A DNA stretch of 64,000 nt. Source: Geosiphon pyriformis. Taxonomy: Eukaryota > Glomeromycota > Glomeromycetes > Archaeosporales > Geosiphonaceae. Both the position numbers and the translations under genes were made by a program. The first letter of the stretch is position 1. Every line of letters begins with the position of its first letter. The notes beneath the pieces are model-generated. The model was given only the letters and a program-made list of their open reading frames with translations, searched no databases and was not told the DNA's origin. Positions 37,620 to 50,128 of this stretch are shown here, piece after piece. Location of the stretch: positions 543,187 to 607,186 of the forward strand of contig JAAOMT010000003.1 of NCBI GenBank assembly GCA_016748015.1. Reading direction: 5' to 3'.

Positions 37620-38761
37620 AACTATTTGTTTTAAATTTTAAAGAATATCTTTAGGATTAATTAAAGAGGAATGTATACTATTTTGTAGAATTAATGGTTT
37701 AGGATTGTTTCTGAAATAATAGTGTTTCAATTGATTTTTATGTGCAATTTTTGCTAATACTTTGTTATTAAGTCTTAATTTGTATAATTCATTGCCTAAA
37801 ATTTTGTGAATATAAAATGGTCCATCTCATTTATGATTAAATTTTCTACTCCATTGTTTTTCAGTCTTAGTTCTGTGTAAGAGAACTTTATTTTCAACTT
37901 TAAATTCATTGGAAGCTGGTGGTAGTTTGTTGTTATGCTGTTCTTTTTGTTAAGCTTAAGAATATTCAATATAAGTTGTTGCTATTTGTTATTTTTTTTT
38001 CAAATGTTGAGCAGGATGTAAGCTCTTTGTTAAAGTGTTTTTTAGAAGTTATTTTTAGTAATTGGTTGTACAGAATATGTTTTCACTGTAAAATTAATTG
38101 GTAATATTGCTATTCTTTTATAAGTTAAATTAAATAATATGTGCTTTGTTGTATCTTGTTTTAGTGTTCTATATGTTAATAATACTGATGAAATAAAAAT
38201 ATCCTATTTCTGCTTAAAATTGGTTAAGACTTTGGCTAATAATTCACATAATGTTCTGTTAAAACATTTTATAGGTCTATTTGTTTGTGAATAATAGGAT
38301 AATAATAAAGATCTTTTGATATTGAATCATTCACAAATTTTTTGTATTAGGTTGTTTACAAAATGTGTTTCTTGATTAGATAAAAGTTCAATTGGGCATT
38401 TATGTCTACAAATAATGTCTTTATAAATGAAATTTGCTACTGATTTTGCATTTGCTTTTTGAATGACTCTAGCTTTAAGCCATTTGGTAAGATAATCTAT
38501 TGCAACTACAATATAACAATTTTTTTGGATTGTAATAGGTAATGGTCTGACTAAATTAATTCCAACTTTGTTAAAAGGTTGTCCAACTTTAATTGGATTT
38601 AAAGATTCCATAAGACAAGTTCTTTCTCTTTTTTGACAACTATTACAAGATTCTACATATTGTTGAATGTCTTTTTGCATGTGGAACCAAAAATAATGTT
38701 CAAGAATTCTTTGAATTGTTCCATCTTTTCTCAAATATACTAAAAAAAAATTTGTGTACAT
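37620..38761 (-). pseudogene. A2 integrase
   Basis: Frame 38761-38327 carries QYVESCNSCQKRE (CxxC of the zinc-binding head), INLVRPLPI (first catalytic Asp replaced by Asn: GINLV for GIDLV) and LLSNQETHF (second Asp also Asn). The C-terminal part matches A1 down to 37.65 kb with stops. Inactive. Confidence 0.8.
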
Positions 38762-40701
38762 GTTGTATAGAATTGTTTCTTTTTTATTTTTTTGTACTAA
38801 TCTGACTGGTTGGTTTGGATTTTTGTAATTTTTATAATAAATTTTGTTATAGTGTATGAAATTTTGTTTTGATTAATATTGTAATCAATGTTTTTTACTT
38901 GAAAACCAATTTTCTGGCATGGTAAAAGTCTCTAAATAGTTTTTAATATTGTTGTAATTTCTGAGATCTATTGTTGTTTGATTATCTTTGTTGATAAGTT
39001 GGTAAGTTGTGGTAAAATTGCTGTTGGTATTAATCTTGTCTTATTTTTGAAAGATTATCAACATTAGTGTGTAGTTTTCCTGGTTTGTAATATACAATAT
39101 ACTTGTAGTCTGCTAGGAAATTATTCTATTAAGACTGTTTGATATTTTGTTCAGTTTTTTTTTATTGAGCCATTTGAGGCCAATATTGTTAGTTATAATA
39201 TTAAATTTTTTTCTGTTTTTCAGATATTGTTAAAAGTGCTTAAGAGCCCAAATGACTCTAGCAGCTTCTAATTTTGTTGAGCCATATTTGAGTTCAGTTG
39301 GTTTAAATGTTCTACTGGCATAAACAATGACTTGCTTCTGGCTATTTTTATCCAATTGTAATAAGATAGCACCAAATACTATGTGTGAAACATCAATGGC
39401 TAGTTGAAACTATTTGTTGAAATTGGATAAGCAAGAACTAGTTGTCAATTTTGTTTTAAGAGTTTCAAAGACTTTCTGTTGTTTTTTAGTCTATTAATAT
39501 GGCACATTTTTGTTGGTAAAATAATTGAGTGGTTTGGCAATTTCTGAAAATTTTTTTATGAATTTCTGATTATAGGAGGCTAATTCTACAAATTCTTATA
39601 GCTCTGTAGTATTTTTGGAAGTTTAAAAGTTTTTAACAGCACTGATTGTTTCAGAATTTGGTTTAACTTTATTTTTGCTAACAATATGTTCAAGAAAAAT
39701 TAAACTTGTTTTTTTAAAATAACATTTCTCAATATTTAACTTCAATTCTATTTTCTGTAATTGTTGAAAAACTTCTTGTAGGTAAATAAAATAAGCTTCA
39801 AAGCTTTGTGAGTACACATTAGTGTTATCAAAATAGACAACTACTAATTGTCATAAAAGTCCTTTATATACAATATCTATGAGTTATTGAAATGTTGCTA
39901 ATATATTGCAAAGTCCAAAAAACATAATATTGAATTCATAGTTTTTTTCTTAAGTAGTAAATACTGTTTTGAAGTGATTCTTTGAATCCATTTTAACTTG
40001 TCAGTATCCACTTTTCAAGTTTAAAGTTAAGAAAAACTTGGCTTTTTCTAGAGCATCTAGCATGTCATCAATTTTTGAAGAAAATAAGCATTTCTAATTA
40101 TTACACTGTTCAATTGGCAATAGTCAATGCAAAATCTGATTTTTCTGTTTTTTTTTTAATTAAAACTACTGGTGAAGCCCAAAAATTTCTTGATAGTTGA
40201 ATTAATCTGTTATTAAGCATTCTTTGGACCTCTTCTCTAATAAATTGGTGGCTAGAAAATAAAACTTAATAAGCTTGTTGCTGTTTTAGTAGAGCATCTT
40301 CTGTATGTATTTGGTGTTGAATAATATTTGTTTTTCCTAAATTATTGTTGTTTTTTGCAAATATATTAGCAAATTTAACTATTAGCTGTTTCAATTGTTT
40401 TTGTTATTAAGATTCTAAGAAACTTATGTTGATTTAAAAGAGTTTTTCTTTCAAAAAGTAGTAGTTTTTAATAGTAAGAGTGACATTTGGATTTGAAAGT
40501 AGATTATGTCTTATAATTTCAATAAAATTAGAAACAATCTGAGGGTTTTTATCTTGAAAGATATTGCTATATATGATTCCAATTTCTAATTTATTTAATA
40601 GTACAATGGAATAGTTGTTGGGATTGTAAAATATAACTCAAAATTTCTTTATTTTTTTTGAAATATAAATGTTTAGGATTGAAATTTCATGCTTTAAACA
40701 G
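38762..40701 (-). pseudogene. A2 RT-RNase H and dUTPase-RT linker
   Basis: The RT thumb/connection is readable at 39817-39623 (KLNIEKCYFKKTSLIFLEHIVSKNK). The rest aligns with A1 with frequent TAA/TAG at Gln and Trp codons; SGY-TGA-QV lies at 40001-40003. Homology to the A1 region that follows its dUTPase extends to 40701 (matching A1 near 50.43 kb), where the family B LTR interrupts. Confidence 0.75.
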
Positions 40702-41660
40702 TATTACAGATGATTATTTGGAGTCTTAAATCAAATAACAAACCAGTAATTTAGTGCTTAATAGCTAATATAATTGGTAATGTCTGAAGATTTTGGTGTC
40801 TAAAGATTTTGGTTGAGTTTTTTGTATAATAAACAGAGATTTAAGTGTTGTTTTCTTTTAGTAACATTTCAAGTATTAACTTTTAGGTTAATGTGTTTTG
40901 TTATTTGTTACTTCTCAGAATTGCAATTCTGTTAATTTTTTTCTCAACATAGTGGCCAGCAATTTCCTGGTAAGCTATTCTTAATTATGAGTGTCTACCC
41001 TTATTTCTGGGTCTTTTACTAGTGCTATATTTTGACATCAATACCTCCACATATTAATCAATTAGTAAACAATAAAAAAGAAAATAAAGAAAGAAAAGAA
41101 AAAAGAAAATAAAAAAAATAAAAAAAATAAGCCAAGACAATAGAAAGTTAGTATTCTATTAATAGCTGTGATCAAGAGCTATTGTTCTAATGTAATCAAG
41201 TATTGAATACTATCAATATAAAGTGTTGATAGTGGAAAGAGTGATTTAGATGGTGAATAATTATTTATTAATATTAATGATTTTAACTAAAATGTGTTTT
41301 AATGGGGAATCTTGGTATTGATTTTATTCTGTCTAATCTGTTTTTTCTGCTTTTAATGTTCTTGCTATATATACATAATTTGGGTTCTACAAAATCACTC
41401 ATATTCCTGAGCAATGTACTATAATTTTTTAAGCAATGCTCATACTACTGAGCAATATACTCTAATTTTTTAATATTGTTCTATATTGCTAAACAATGTG
41501 CTATAATTTTCTGATAATGCTCTACATTGTTGAGCAATGTGCCATAATTTCTGACAATACTCCATATTGTTAAACAATATACTCACATGTTAACTACTAT
41601 TTTTTTATTGGTCTATCTGTTTTTTCTACTATTTTTTTGTATGTTTTTTTATGAATAACA
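40702..41660 (-). mobile_element. Family B 3' LTR
   Basis: 959 bp on the plus strand, TATTACAG...GAATAACA (the expected TG start mutated to TA). Shares GATTATTTGG, the ATTGCAATTCT region and the TATA block with the solo LTR at 33307-34138. A polypurine tract (GAAAATAA on minus) follows at 41661-41674. Confidence 0.8.
41395..41590 (-). repeat. U3 minisatellite of ~40 bp with internal dyads
   Basis: About five diverged ~40-bp units, each with a GCTCTACATTGTTGAGCAAT-like inverted element followed by ATAATTTTTT, placed immediately upstream of the TATA box in element orientation. Confidence 0.75.
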
Positions 41661-44600
41661 TTATTTTCTCTTTTTAATATTGAGCTCTATTGAAATTTTT
41701 ATTTTGAATTAAGTTTATAACTTCTCTTTTTAATACCATTTGTTTGACTCTGTTTCTTATATTTTCGATTTGTGCATTATTTATTCTTCCTTATTGGTTA
41801 ATGGTTATTGTTTCTATGTTAAAGTGTAACAATATTTCTGAGTAGTTTTGAAATATCATATGTAATTAATAGATTGTTCTAATGTGTAATGTCAGATTTG
41901 TTTTCTTTTCAATAATGTCTTCAATATTCTGTATTATTTCTTGATTAAATATTCTTTAGGCTTTGTCAAGATATAATTTCTGAATATTCAACTTTTGTTC
42001 TAATTGATAGTAGTAGTATAATATTGGAAGTTGTTCTATCTACTGTTTCCAATTTTTTTTGAAAGTTCTTCTGTTAGAATCATGATGGGTATTTTTCCAA
42101 AAGTGTTTTTTACTTTTTCTACTATTTTATCTGACCAGTTTTTTGGTTAGTTATGTAGTTGCTGATATAATATACTTTTTTTTTTGCTTGGTGTTTTTAT
42201 AGTAAATTGTTTGGTGGTTTATGGTAATTTCTATGTTCAATTGTTGTTAATTTAAGGTCTAAAATAATTGTTAAGCTAAAATGTGGATATAATTTGGTAT
42301 TTTCATTTTTTTTGGTTCTTTTGTCACATATATTATGTCCTTATATATTCTTTTGGTCAATTAATTTAATGTATTTGATTCAATGATTATAATCGATTCC
42401 AGATTTTGTGAGATCTTATCTGGTTAGACTAATATTCATTGTACTCTTAGTTATGAAATATTATTGGTAGATAATAATACTATATTGTAATATGGTTTTA
42501 GTTGATCACCATGTATTGTTTTAACTAAAATTTTGTTGTTCTATCTTAATTTATAAGCTCTATTTTCTAGAATTTCTTCTATGTAAAATGGTCTGTTCTA
42601 TTTGAGATCAAATTTTCTACTCCATTGTTTTTCCACTTTGGTATAATATAAAAATACTTTGTTTTCAATTTTAAATTCAACTGGTTTGTCTGATAATTGG
42701 TTATTATGTTATTTTTTTTGTTTTTTTTATGACTTTTGAATATTATCAGCTGTTTTTTGTCTTTTGTTTTCTAATGTTTTCATTAGTTTGTATGTTTTTC
42801 TCAGCAATGTTCTTTGAAAATTGGCTTCATTTATTGGTTCTATTAGATATGTATTGACTTTTATTTTAACTGATAATGTTGTTGTTTTACTATAAACAAA
42901 TTCAAATGGTGTTGCCTGTGTGATATTCTACTTCATTGTTTGATAAACAAATAGTACTAATAGTATAAACAAATTCCATTTATTCTGGTTTTTTTGGCTG
43001 ATTTTGGCAATTGTTTCACACAATATTCTGTTGAACCTTTTCACTAAACTGTTTGTTTGTGAATAATATGATAATAATAATGGTCTCTTAATTCCAAATT
43101 TTTGGCTTAATTTTGTTAATGTTCTGTTTACAAAATGAGTTTTTTGATCTGATAACAATTCTTTTGGACATTCATGCCAACAAATTAAATCTTGGTAAAT
43201 AAATTCAGCTACAAATTTTGCATCTGCTCTTTGAATTGCTTTTGCCTCTGGTTATTTGATAAGATAATTTATACTGCTATATAACAATTGCTTTTGCTGA
43301 TTATTGTTAATAGTCTGATTAAGTCAATTTCAATTTTATCAAATAGTTGTTTTACTTTAATTGGTCTTAGTAGTTTGCTGGGTCTTGTTTCTCCTCTTTT
43401 TTGACAAGTATTACAATTTTAAATGTATTGGATGATGTTTGAATACATTAATAACCAATAATATTTTTTTCTGGTTCTTTCTATGGTTGTTTTTTTATAA
43501 AAGTGTCCTACTATTAGCTCTGAGTATATGTTGTATAGTATTGTTTATTTCTTTAATTCTGTAATTACTCTGAATGGTTAATCTGAATTCTTTCTGTTTT
43601 TTTGATATAATATATTTTAGTAGGTGATAAAATATTTGGATTGTTGTTTTATGTTGTTCTGTTTCTTTGGAGATAATTTCTCCTTAAACTGTTGGGTATT
43701 AATATAGTGTTGAAGTTGTTGATATTTTTGTGTATTTATCTTTTGTTATATTATTTTGGGTTGAAATGTTCTTAGATTTGTTTTATTCACAACAAACTAT
43801 TAACATTTCTGTTTTTTTTTCTTTTTTTGTAATGTACTATATATCTAAATGGTAAAAGTTTTATTTTCCATCTAGTATAACAGTTATTTCTGAATTTTTG
43901 CTTCTGGATTGATGTCAATTCTTTGTGATTAGTGTAGATATTGAATTTCTAGCTTAAGTATTCTTTTTATTTTATGACTGCCTAATAGATAACTAAGTGT
44001 TTTAATGCTAGTGTTCTATAATTCTTTTTGGCTAAACTTAAACTTTGGCTAGTGTATGCTACTGGGTGTTCTCTTCCATCTGTTTTTTTTGCAATTATAC
44101 TACTCCTAATGCTTAACCTAATACATCAATAGTAATAATGAATGGCTTACTGTAGTCTGAATAGATTAATATTGGTGCTTAGATGAGTTTTCTTCTTAAA
44201 ATGTCAAAAGCTTGTTGTTCTTCAGTTCATTTGTATTTCACATTCTTGGCTTGAAGCTGGTGGAGTGATTGTGCCAATTTAAAGAAGTTTTGGATAAAGT
44301 GGTGATAATATTCAGCGAATTCCAAAAATGTTTGTAGTTCTGTCAAATTTGTTGGTACTGGAAAGTTTTTGACAATTTCAATCTTGTTTAGATCTGTTTT
44401 AATGTCATTTTTGCTCATAACATGTTCTAGAAATTTCAATTTTGTTTTGCTAAAAAAACACTTGGTTGTATTCAGTTTTAATCTTGCTCTTCTCAACTTC
44501 TCAAACACTTGTTAAAGATGATGCAAATAATCATCAAATGCTTTTAAGAACACATTAATGTCATTCAAATATACAACTACTGATTTCTATAACAGTCTAG

Positions 44601-45215
44601 TATAAACAATTTTCATAAGTTGTTGAAATATGACTGGAGCATTGATTAAGCCAAATAGCATAACTTCAAATTCAAAATTCTTTTCTTTGGTAGTAAACAT
44701 GGTTTTTTTTTTGTTAGCTAAATTTATGGCTACCTGCCAGTAACTACTATCTAGATTCAATGTTAAAAACCATTTTTTTTTTCTGAAAGCATCAAATAAT
44801 TTTTGAATTTATGAAGTGAAATAGCTGTTTCCACAAGTTATACCATTAAGTTTTTTATAATCTATACAAAAGTGAATTTTTTAATTTTTCTTATAGATTA
44901 GTATCACTGGTAACAACCATAAACTCATTGATGGTTGAATTAACCCATTGTCTAATATTCTGTTGATTTTTTGTCAGATTATTTCATAGCTTACTAATAG
45001 TACTCTATATGTTTTTTGTTTAATTAGCATTGCATCTTTAGTCTTGATCTAATGTTAGATAATGTCAGTTCTACCAAATTTATTTTCACTTGTGAAGATA
45101 TCAGTAAAATTGTTGAGTAACATCTTAAGTTGCATTTTTTAAAGTGGGTTTAAATTTTTCAAGTTCATTTTTTCCAATTGTTCTGGTTGGAGCAAATAAC
45201 ATTTTTCTTGTCCAT
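41661..45215 (-). pseudogene. Family B pol, 3' portion (RT to integrase)
   Basis: Left half of element B. Reading minus from 45215: the dUTPase-RT linker (LLQPEQLEKMNL), RT with SSYWQVA (TGG kept at 44737-44739), RT connection frame 44508-44227, RNase H, integrase frame 43158-42928 (LLSDQKTHFVN...SLVKRFNRI) and the C-terminal WSRKF-like region at 42.6 kb. Stops are numerous. The 41.66-42.4 kb stretch is probably a decayed ORF3 but cannot be read. Confidence 0.7.
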
Positions 45216-46184
45216 TGTTACCGGAGGTTTTTGGTCTCTTTTTTTAAATGTTGGTAATGTTGATTTGCTGTGAATTCACGTTTTCAGGAAGTAGTTGAAC
45301 CTCCAATAACTGAATTTATCTTCAAATTATCTTCTATAATTTGAACTGCTGGGCTTATAAGTGGAATAGCCAATTTCTTGCCAGTTACTTTATGTAGTTA
45401 CGTTGTAATAAATGTCAACTCTTTCCCAGAAATTGCTCGTCTGGAAGCTCACTAAAATTATGCAGTTACTTTGCTGTGAAAGTCAACTCTTCTACAGGAA
45501 TCTCGTCTGTAGGCTACCCTAATGATTGTAATAAGAAAAGAAAAGAAAAATAAAAGAAATGTAAAAAAAATAGAATTCTGTTAAGGGAAACGTTTTTTAT
45601 CCAGGCCTGAAGTCACTAACAGTTTACTGAAATTGGTAGCTAATCAATTTCAAAATGTTAGTTGGGTTTTGGGGATTTTCCAAGTGCAATAATTAAAGAA
45701 CTTGGTTTTTTAAATTATTTGATATTTATTTTTTTGTGTGTATAGAAATGGTTCTAAGTGATAAATCTAAAGTAAGATACATTTTCCAGAAGAAAAAAGC
45801 TCTTCTTTTATACAACTTGTTGTAGTACTAGTCTATGAACTTGCACTTTTTCTCTTTGCTCAAATTTTGGCGAACTAAAGATACATTTTGATGAACTATA
45901 AGTTATTTCGCTGAACTATTGATTAATTTGAGTGAACTATTCATAATTTCGGCGAATTTCTGTAAATTTCGGCGAATTTTTGAATGTTATAAAGTTCAGA
46001 GTATTGTGTAATTTGATCATCCTACTTTCTGTTATACTAATTAGATTATTTTAATTGAATTGTGATATGTGATAATTGATTAAATAATAAATGATAATTT
46101 GAAATGATATTAATATACTAATGAATTATAGGAATTATAAGAGTAATTTCATGTTAATTAATAGCTAAAATTCTACTGGTAACA
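45216..46184 (-). mobile_element. A1 3' LTR
   Basis: 969 bp, TGTTACCGG...CTGGTAACA on plus; the termini TGTTACC and GGTAACA are inverted repeats. Contains TATAAAAGA on the minus strand at 45804-45812. Confidence 0.9.
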
Positions 46185-46872
46185 TAATCTCCTCCTCAAG
46201 ACTGAGCTCCGTTGAAGTCCAAGCACTATCTGTAATATTGAGATAGTGATCTAAAATAATTGAAGTAATCTGGTCTGAAAATTGTTGAAATTTCAGTTCT
46301 GTGAGTTTGCCAATGTATTGGATTTTCATTGGTTGTAGTATTAGATTTTGTAGAATATTTTCACAAGTATTAAACAAGTCATAAAGTCTAAGAGCTGCTC
46401 TTAGTTTGTAGCAAGTGTTTGTTGGTCCAGCTGCTGTTTTGAATTCATTGTGGATTTGTTTTTGTATAACTTCAGGAGTGAGATTTGTTGCTTCAAGTTC
46501 CAGTTTTCATTCATAAAGTGTTTTTCCAATTTGAAAGTATTTATAGATAGGGGTGTGTTCATTGTTTTGTTCATTAAGAAGTAGTAGAAGTTTTTGTTGC
46601 ATTGTAGCATTTGGTAAAATGTCAATAGGGACAATTAAAAAATTTTCTTCTAGTGCCTGCTTCAAAAGTCTTGGTAATCTATTCTCAGAGTGACTTCTTG
46701 TTTTTTTTCTATAGGGGTGATAGTTCTGTAAATAATTTGCTACTGGGGCTGTGGTTTCTTTCTGAATGTAATTAATTTGACTTCCATTGATCGTTATAGA
46801 TAAGTCAGGAAGTGTTTTCAAGGCTAACATTAATTTTTGGAATATTTGTTGAATATTTCGGGGAATAATCAT
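46165..46872 (-). CDS. A1 accessory ORF3 downstream of integrase
   Basis: 235 codons from ATG at 46872 to a stop at 46165, broken by one TGA at about 46507 (CGA in A2). It lies in a different frame from integrase, 140 bp after the end of Pol, and its last ~20 bp lie inside the 3' LTR, with the polypurine tract coding for LEEE. No transmembrane segment, so not an obvious envelope. No zinc or nuclease motif. A Leu/Gln-rich helical C-terminal part (IGKLTELKFQQFSDQITS) is the best conserved block, matched in element C by IGQLTNLQFQELQQQINN. Function unknown; retention across families A and C implies selection. Confidence 0.7.
46185..46200 (-). promoter_or_regulatory. A1 polypurine tract
   Basis: Minus strand CTTGAGGAGGAGATTA directly abuts the 3' LTR; this is the plus-strand primer of reverse transcription by position and composition. 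It also encodes the Glu-rich end of ORF3. Confidence 0.8.
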
Positions 46873-47014
46873 GATAAAATTAACTAATTATGAAAAGAAA
46901 GAATAAAGAAAATGATTTTTGGATATGGGGTTTTTATTTGTTTTTGGGTTTGGGTGTTTTGTAATTATTTACTATTTTTGTCTTTGTGTTTTTATTAGAG
47001 AATTATTGTAAAAT

Positions 47015-48445
47015 TTAAGTGTTCAAGTTTGGTTGTTGTTCTATTATAATTATTGGTTCTAAATTTTGGGGAATATCTTCAGAATTAATTAAAGAGGAAT
47101 GTGTACCAATTTTTGGAATTAATGGTTCAGGATTGTTTCTGGAATGATAGTGTTTCAATCTGTCTCCATGTGCAACTTTTGCTAATATTTTGTCATCAAG
47201 TCTTAACTTATATGATCTATTGTCTAGAATTTCGTGAATATAAAATGGTCCATCCCATTTGTTTTCAAATTTCCCACTCCATTGTTTTTCAGCCTTAGTT
47301 TTGTGTAAGAGAACTTTATTTCCAACTTTAAATTCGTTGGTAATAGGTGGTAATTTGTTGTCATGTCTTTCTTTTTGTTGAGCTTGGGAATGTTCAATAT
47401 GAGTTGCTGCTATTCTTCTTTTTCCTTCTAGTGTACTAAGAAGAGTATAGGCTCTTCTTTGAAGTGTCTCTTGAAAGTTTTCTTCATTGATTGGTTGCAC
47501 TGGATATATTTTCACTATGAAATTAATTGGTAATGTTGCTGTCTTTCCATAAGTAAGATCAAATGGTGTGTGTTTTGTAGTATCTTGTTTTAGTGTTTTG
47601 TATGCTAGTAACACTGATGGAATAAAGATATCCTATTCTTGCTCAAAGTCTGTTGAGACTTTGGCTAGAGATTCACACAATGTTCTGTTAAAATGTTCTA
47701 CAAGTCCATTTGTTTAAGAGTGATAAGGTGATGATAGAGGTCTTTTGACATTGAACCATTCACAAATTTCTTGTATCAAGTTGTTCACAAAATGTGTTTC
47801 TTGATCAGATAAGAGTTCAATTGGGCATTTATGTCTACAGATAATGTCTTTATAGATGAAATTTGCTACTGATTTTGCATCTGCTCTTTGGATGGCTCTA
47901 GCTTCAGGCTATTTGGTAAGATAATCCACTGCAACTACAATATAACAATTTCCTTGGGTTGTGATAGGTAATGGTCCGACTAAATCAATTCCAACTCTGT
48001 CAAAAGGTTGTCCAACTTTGATTGGATTTAAAGGTTCTGTGGGGTGAGTTCCTCTTCTTCTTTGACAATTATCACAAGATTCTACATATTGTCAAATGTC
48101 TTTTTGCATGTGGGGCCAAAAATAATGTTTAAGGGTTCTTTGAATTGTTCCCTCTTTTCCCAAGTGTGCTGAAGATGGATCTGTGTACATGTTGTATAAA
48201 ATTGTTTCTTTTTCATTCTCTTGTACTAATCTGAGTAGCTGGTTTGGTTTTCTGTGATTTTTATAATAGATTTTGTTCTAGTGTATGAAATATTGTTTTG
48301 ATTGGTGTTGTAAATGGTGTTTTTCACTTGGAGACCAGTTTTCTGGCATGGTAAGAGTCTCCAAATAATTTTTAAGATTGCTGTAGTTTCTGGAATTTAT
48401 TCTTGTTTGGTTATTTTGTTGGCAAGTTGGTAAGTTGGTAAGTTG
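47015..48445 (-). pseudogene. A1 integrase
   Basis: Zinc-binding head ending CDNCQRRRG; catalytic D (GIDLVGP), D (LLSDQETHF) and E (NGLVEHFNR) all present; the C-terminal GPF/Y-like module is KWDGPFYIHEIL...YKLR. No chromodomain seen. Stops occur at LTK-stop-PEA (TAG for Trp) and HS-stop-TNG (TAA for Gln). A tandem duplication of AAGTTGGT-type sequence around 48420-48445 shifts the frame between RNase H and integrase relative to A2. Confidence 0.85.
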
Positions 48446-50128
48446 TGGTGGAATTGTTGTTGGTATTAATCTTGTCTCATTTTTGAGAGGCTATCAACAT
48501 TGGTATGTAATTTTTCTGGTTTGTGGTGTACAATATATCTGTAGTCTGCTAAGAAGTCATTTCATCGAGACTGTTTGGCACTTTGTTCAGTTTTCTTTTT
48601 ATTGAGCCATTTAAGGCCAATGTTGTCCGTTATTATGTCAAATTCTTTTTCATTCTTCAGATATTGTTGAAAATGTTTAAGAGCCCAAATTAATTCAGTT
48701 GAGCCATATTTGAGTTCTGTTGGCTTGAGTGTTCTGCTAGCATAGGCAATAACTTGTTCTTGGCCATTTTCATCCAATTGTGATAAGATGGCACCAAATG
48801 CTATGTATGAGACATTAGTGGCTAATTGGAATTGTTTGTTGAAGTCTGGGTAAGCAAGAACTGGGGCTGTTGTCAATTTTGTTTTGAGAATTTCAAAAGC
48901 TTTTTGTTGTTCTTCAGTTCATTTGTATGGTACGTTTTTGTTGGTAAGATAATTGAGTGGTTTGGCAATTTCTGAAAATTCTTTTATGAATTTTCAATAG
49001 TAAGAGGCTAATCCCACAAATCCTTTTAGTTCTGTAGTATTTCTGGAGGTTTGAAAGTTTTTGACAGCACTGATTGTTCCTGGATTTGGTTTGATTCCAT
49101 CTTTACTAACTATGTGTCCAAGAAAGATCAAGCTTGTTTTTCCAAAGTGACATTTCTCAATATTTAACTTTAATCCTGCTTTCCATAATTGTTGAAAAAC
49201 TTTTCGCAGGTGAATGAAATGGGCTTCAAAGCTTGGTAAGTATACATTAGTATCATCAAGATAAACAACTACTGATTGCCATAAGAGCCCTTCATAGACA
49301 ACATCTATGAGTCACTGAAATGTTGCTGGTGTATTGCAGAGTCCAAAAAGCATAATATTAAACTCATAATTTCCTCCTTGAGTAGTGAATGCTGTTTTGG
49401 GTCTATCTTTTGGGTCCATTTCGACTTGTCAGTATCCACTTTCCAGATCTAAAGTTGAAAAGAACTTGGCTTTTCCTAGAGCATCTAGCATGTCATCAAT
49501 TCTTGGAAGAGGGTAGGCATTTTCAATTGTAACACTATTCAGTTGTCTATAATCAACACAGAATCTGATTTTTCCGTTTTTCTTTTTAACTAAAACTACT
49601 GGTGAGGCCCAAGGACTTCTTGATGGTTGAATCAATCCGTTATTGAGCATTTTTTGGACCTCTTCTCTGATGAATTGGTGGCTGGCAGGTGGCATTCGAT
49701 AAGCTTGTTGACGTTTTGGTAGAGCATCTCCTGTATGGATCTGATGTTGAACAATATCTGTTTTTCCCAAGTCATTGTTGTCTTTTGCAAATATATCTGC
49801 AAATTCAGCTATCAATTGTTTCAATTGNNNNNNNNNNNNNNNNNNNNACACAGAATCTGATTTTTCCGTTTTTCTTTTTAACTAAAACTACTGGTGAGGC
49901 CCAAGGACTTCTTGATGGTTGAATCAATCCGTTATTGAGCATTTTTTGGACCTCTTCTCTGATGAATTGGTGGCTGGCAGGTGGCATTCGATAAGCTTGT
50001 TGACGTTTTGGTAGAGCATCTCCTGTATGGATCTGATGTTGAACAATATCTGTTTTTCCCAAGTCATTGTTGTCTTTTGCAAATATATCTGCAAATTCAG
50101 CTATCAATTGTTTCAATTGTTTTTGTTG
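48446..50128 (-). pseudogene. A1 reverse transcriptase and RNase H
   Basis: [46 protein letters not shown] (stop 49429-49431), [10 protein letters not shown], and the active site VVYLDDTNV intact. RNase H: LATNVS, where the first catalytic Asp is Asn (element C has ATDAS), then STELIWALK and ITDNIGLKW. Other stops: TGA near 49315, 48990, 48919 and 48562, at Arg and Trp positions. The assembly gap and its duplicated flank lie inside this region. Confidence 0.88.
49556..50119. repeat. Assembly artefact: 272-bp duplication around 20 N
   Basis: 49556-49827 and 49848-50119 appear base-for-base identical and are separated by N at 49828-49847. Collapsing the 292 extra bases restores the RT reading frame (292 is not a multiple of three), so the real locus has one copy. 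Confidence 0.95.

Noticed and set aside
46401-46634. 77-codon minus frame overlapping ORF3
   Set aside because: Different frame from ORF3; the ORF3 frame is the one conserved in A2 and C.
49805-49922. Frames running through the N gap
   Set aside because: Products of unknown bases and the duplicated flank.
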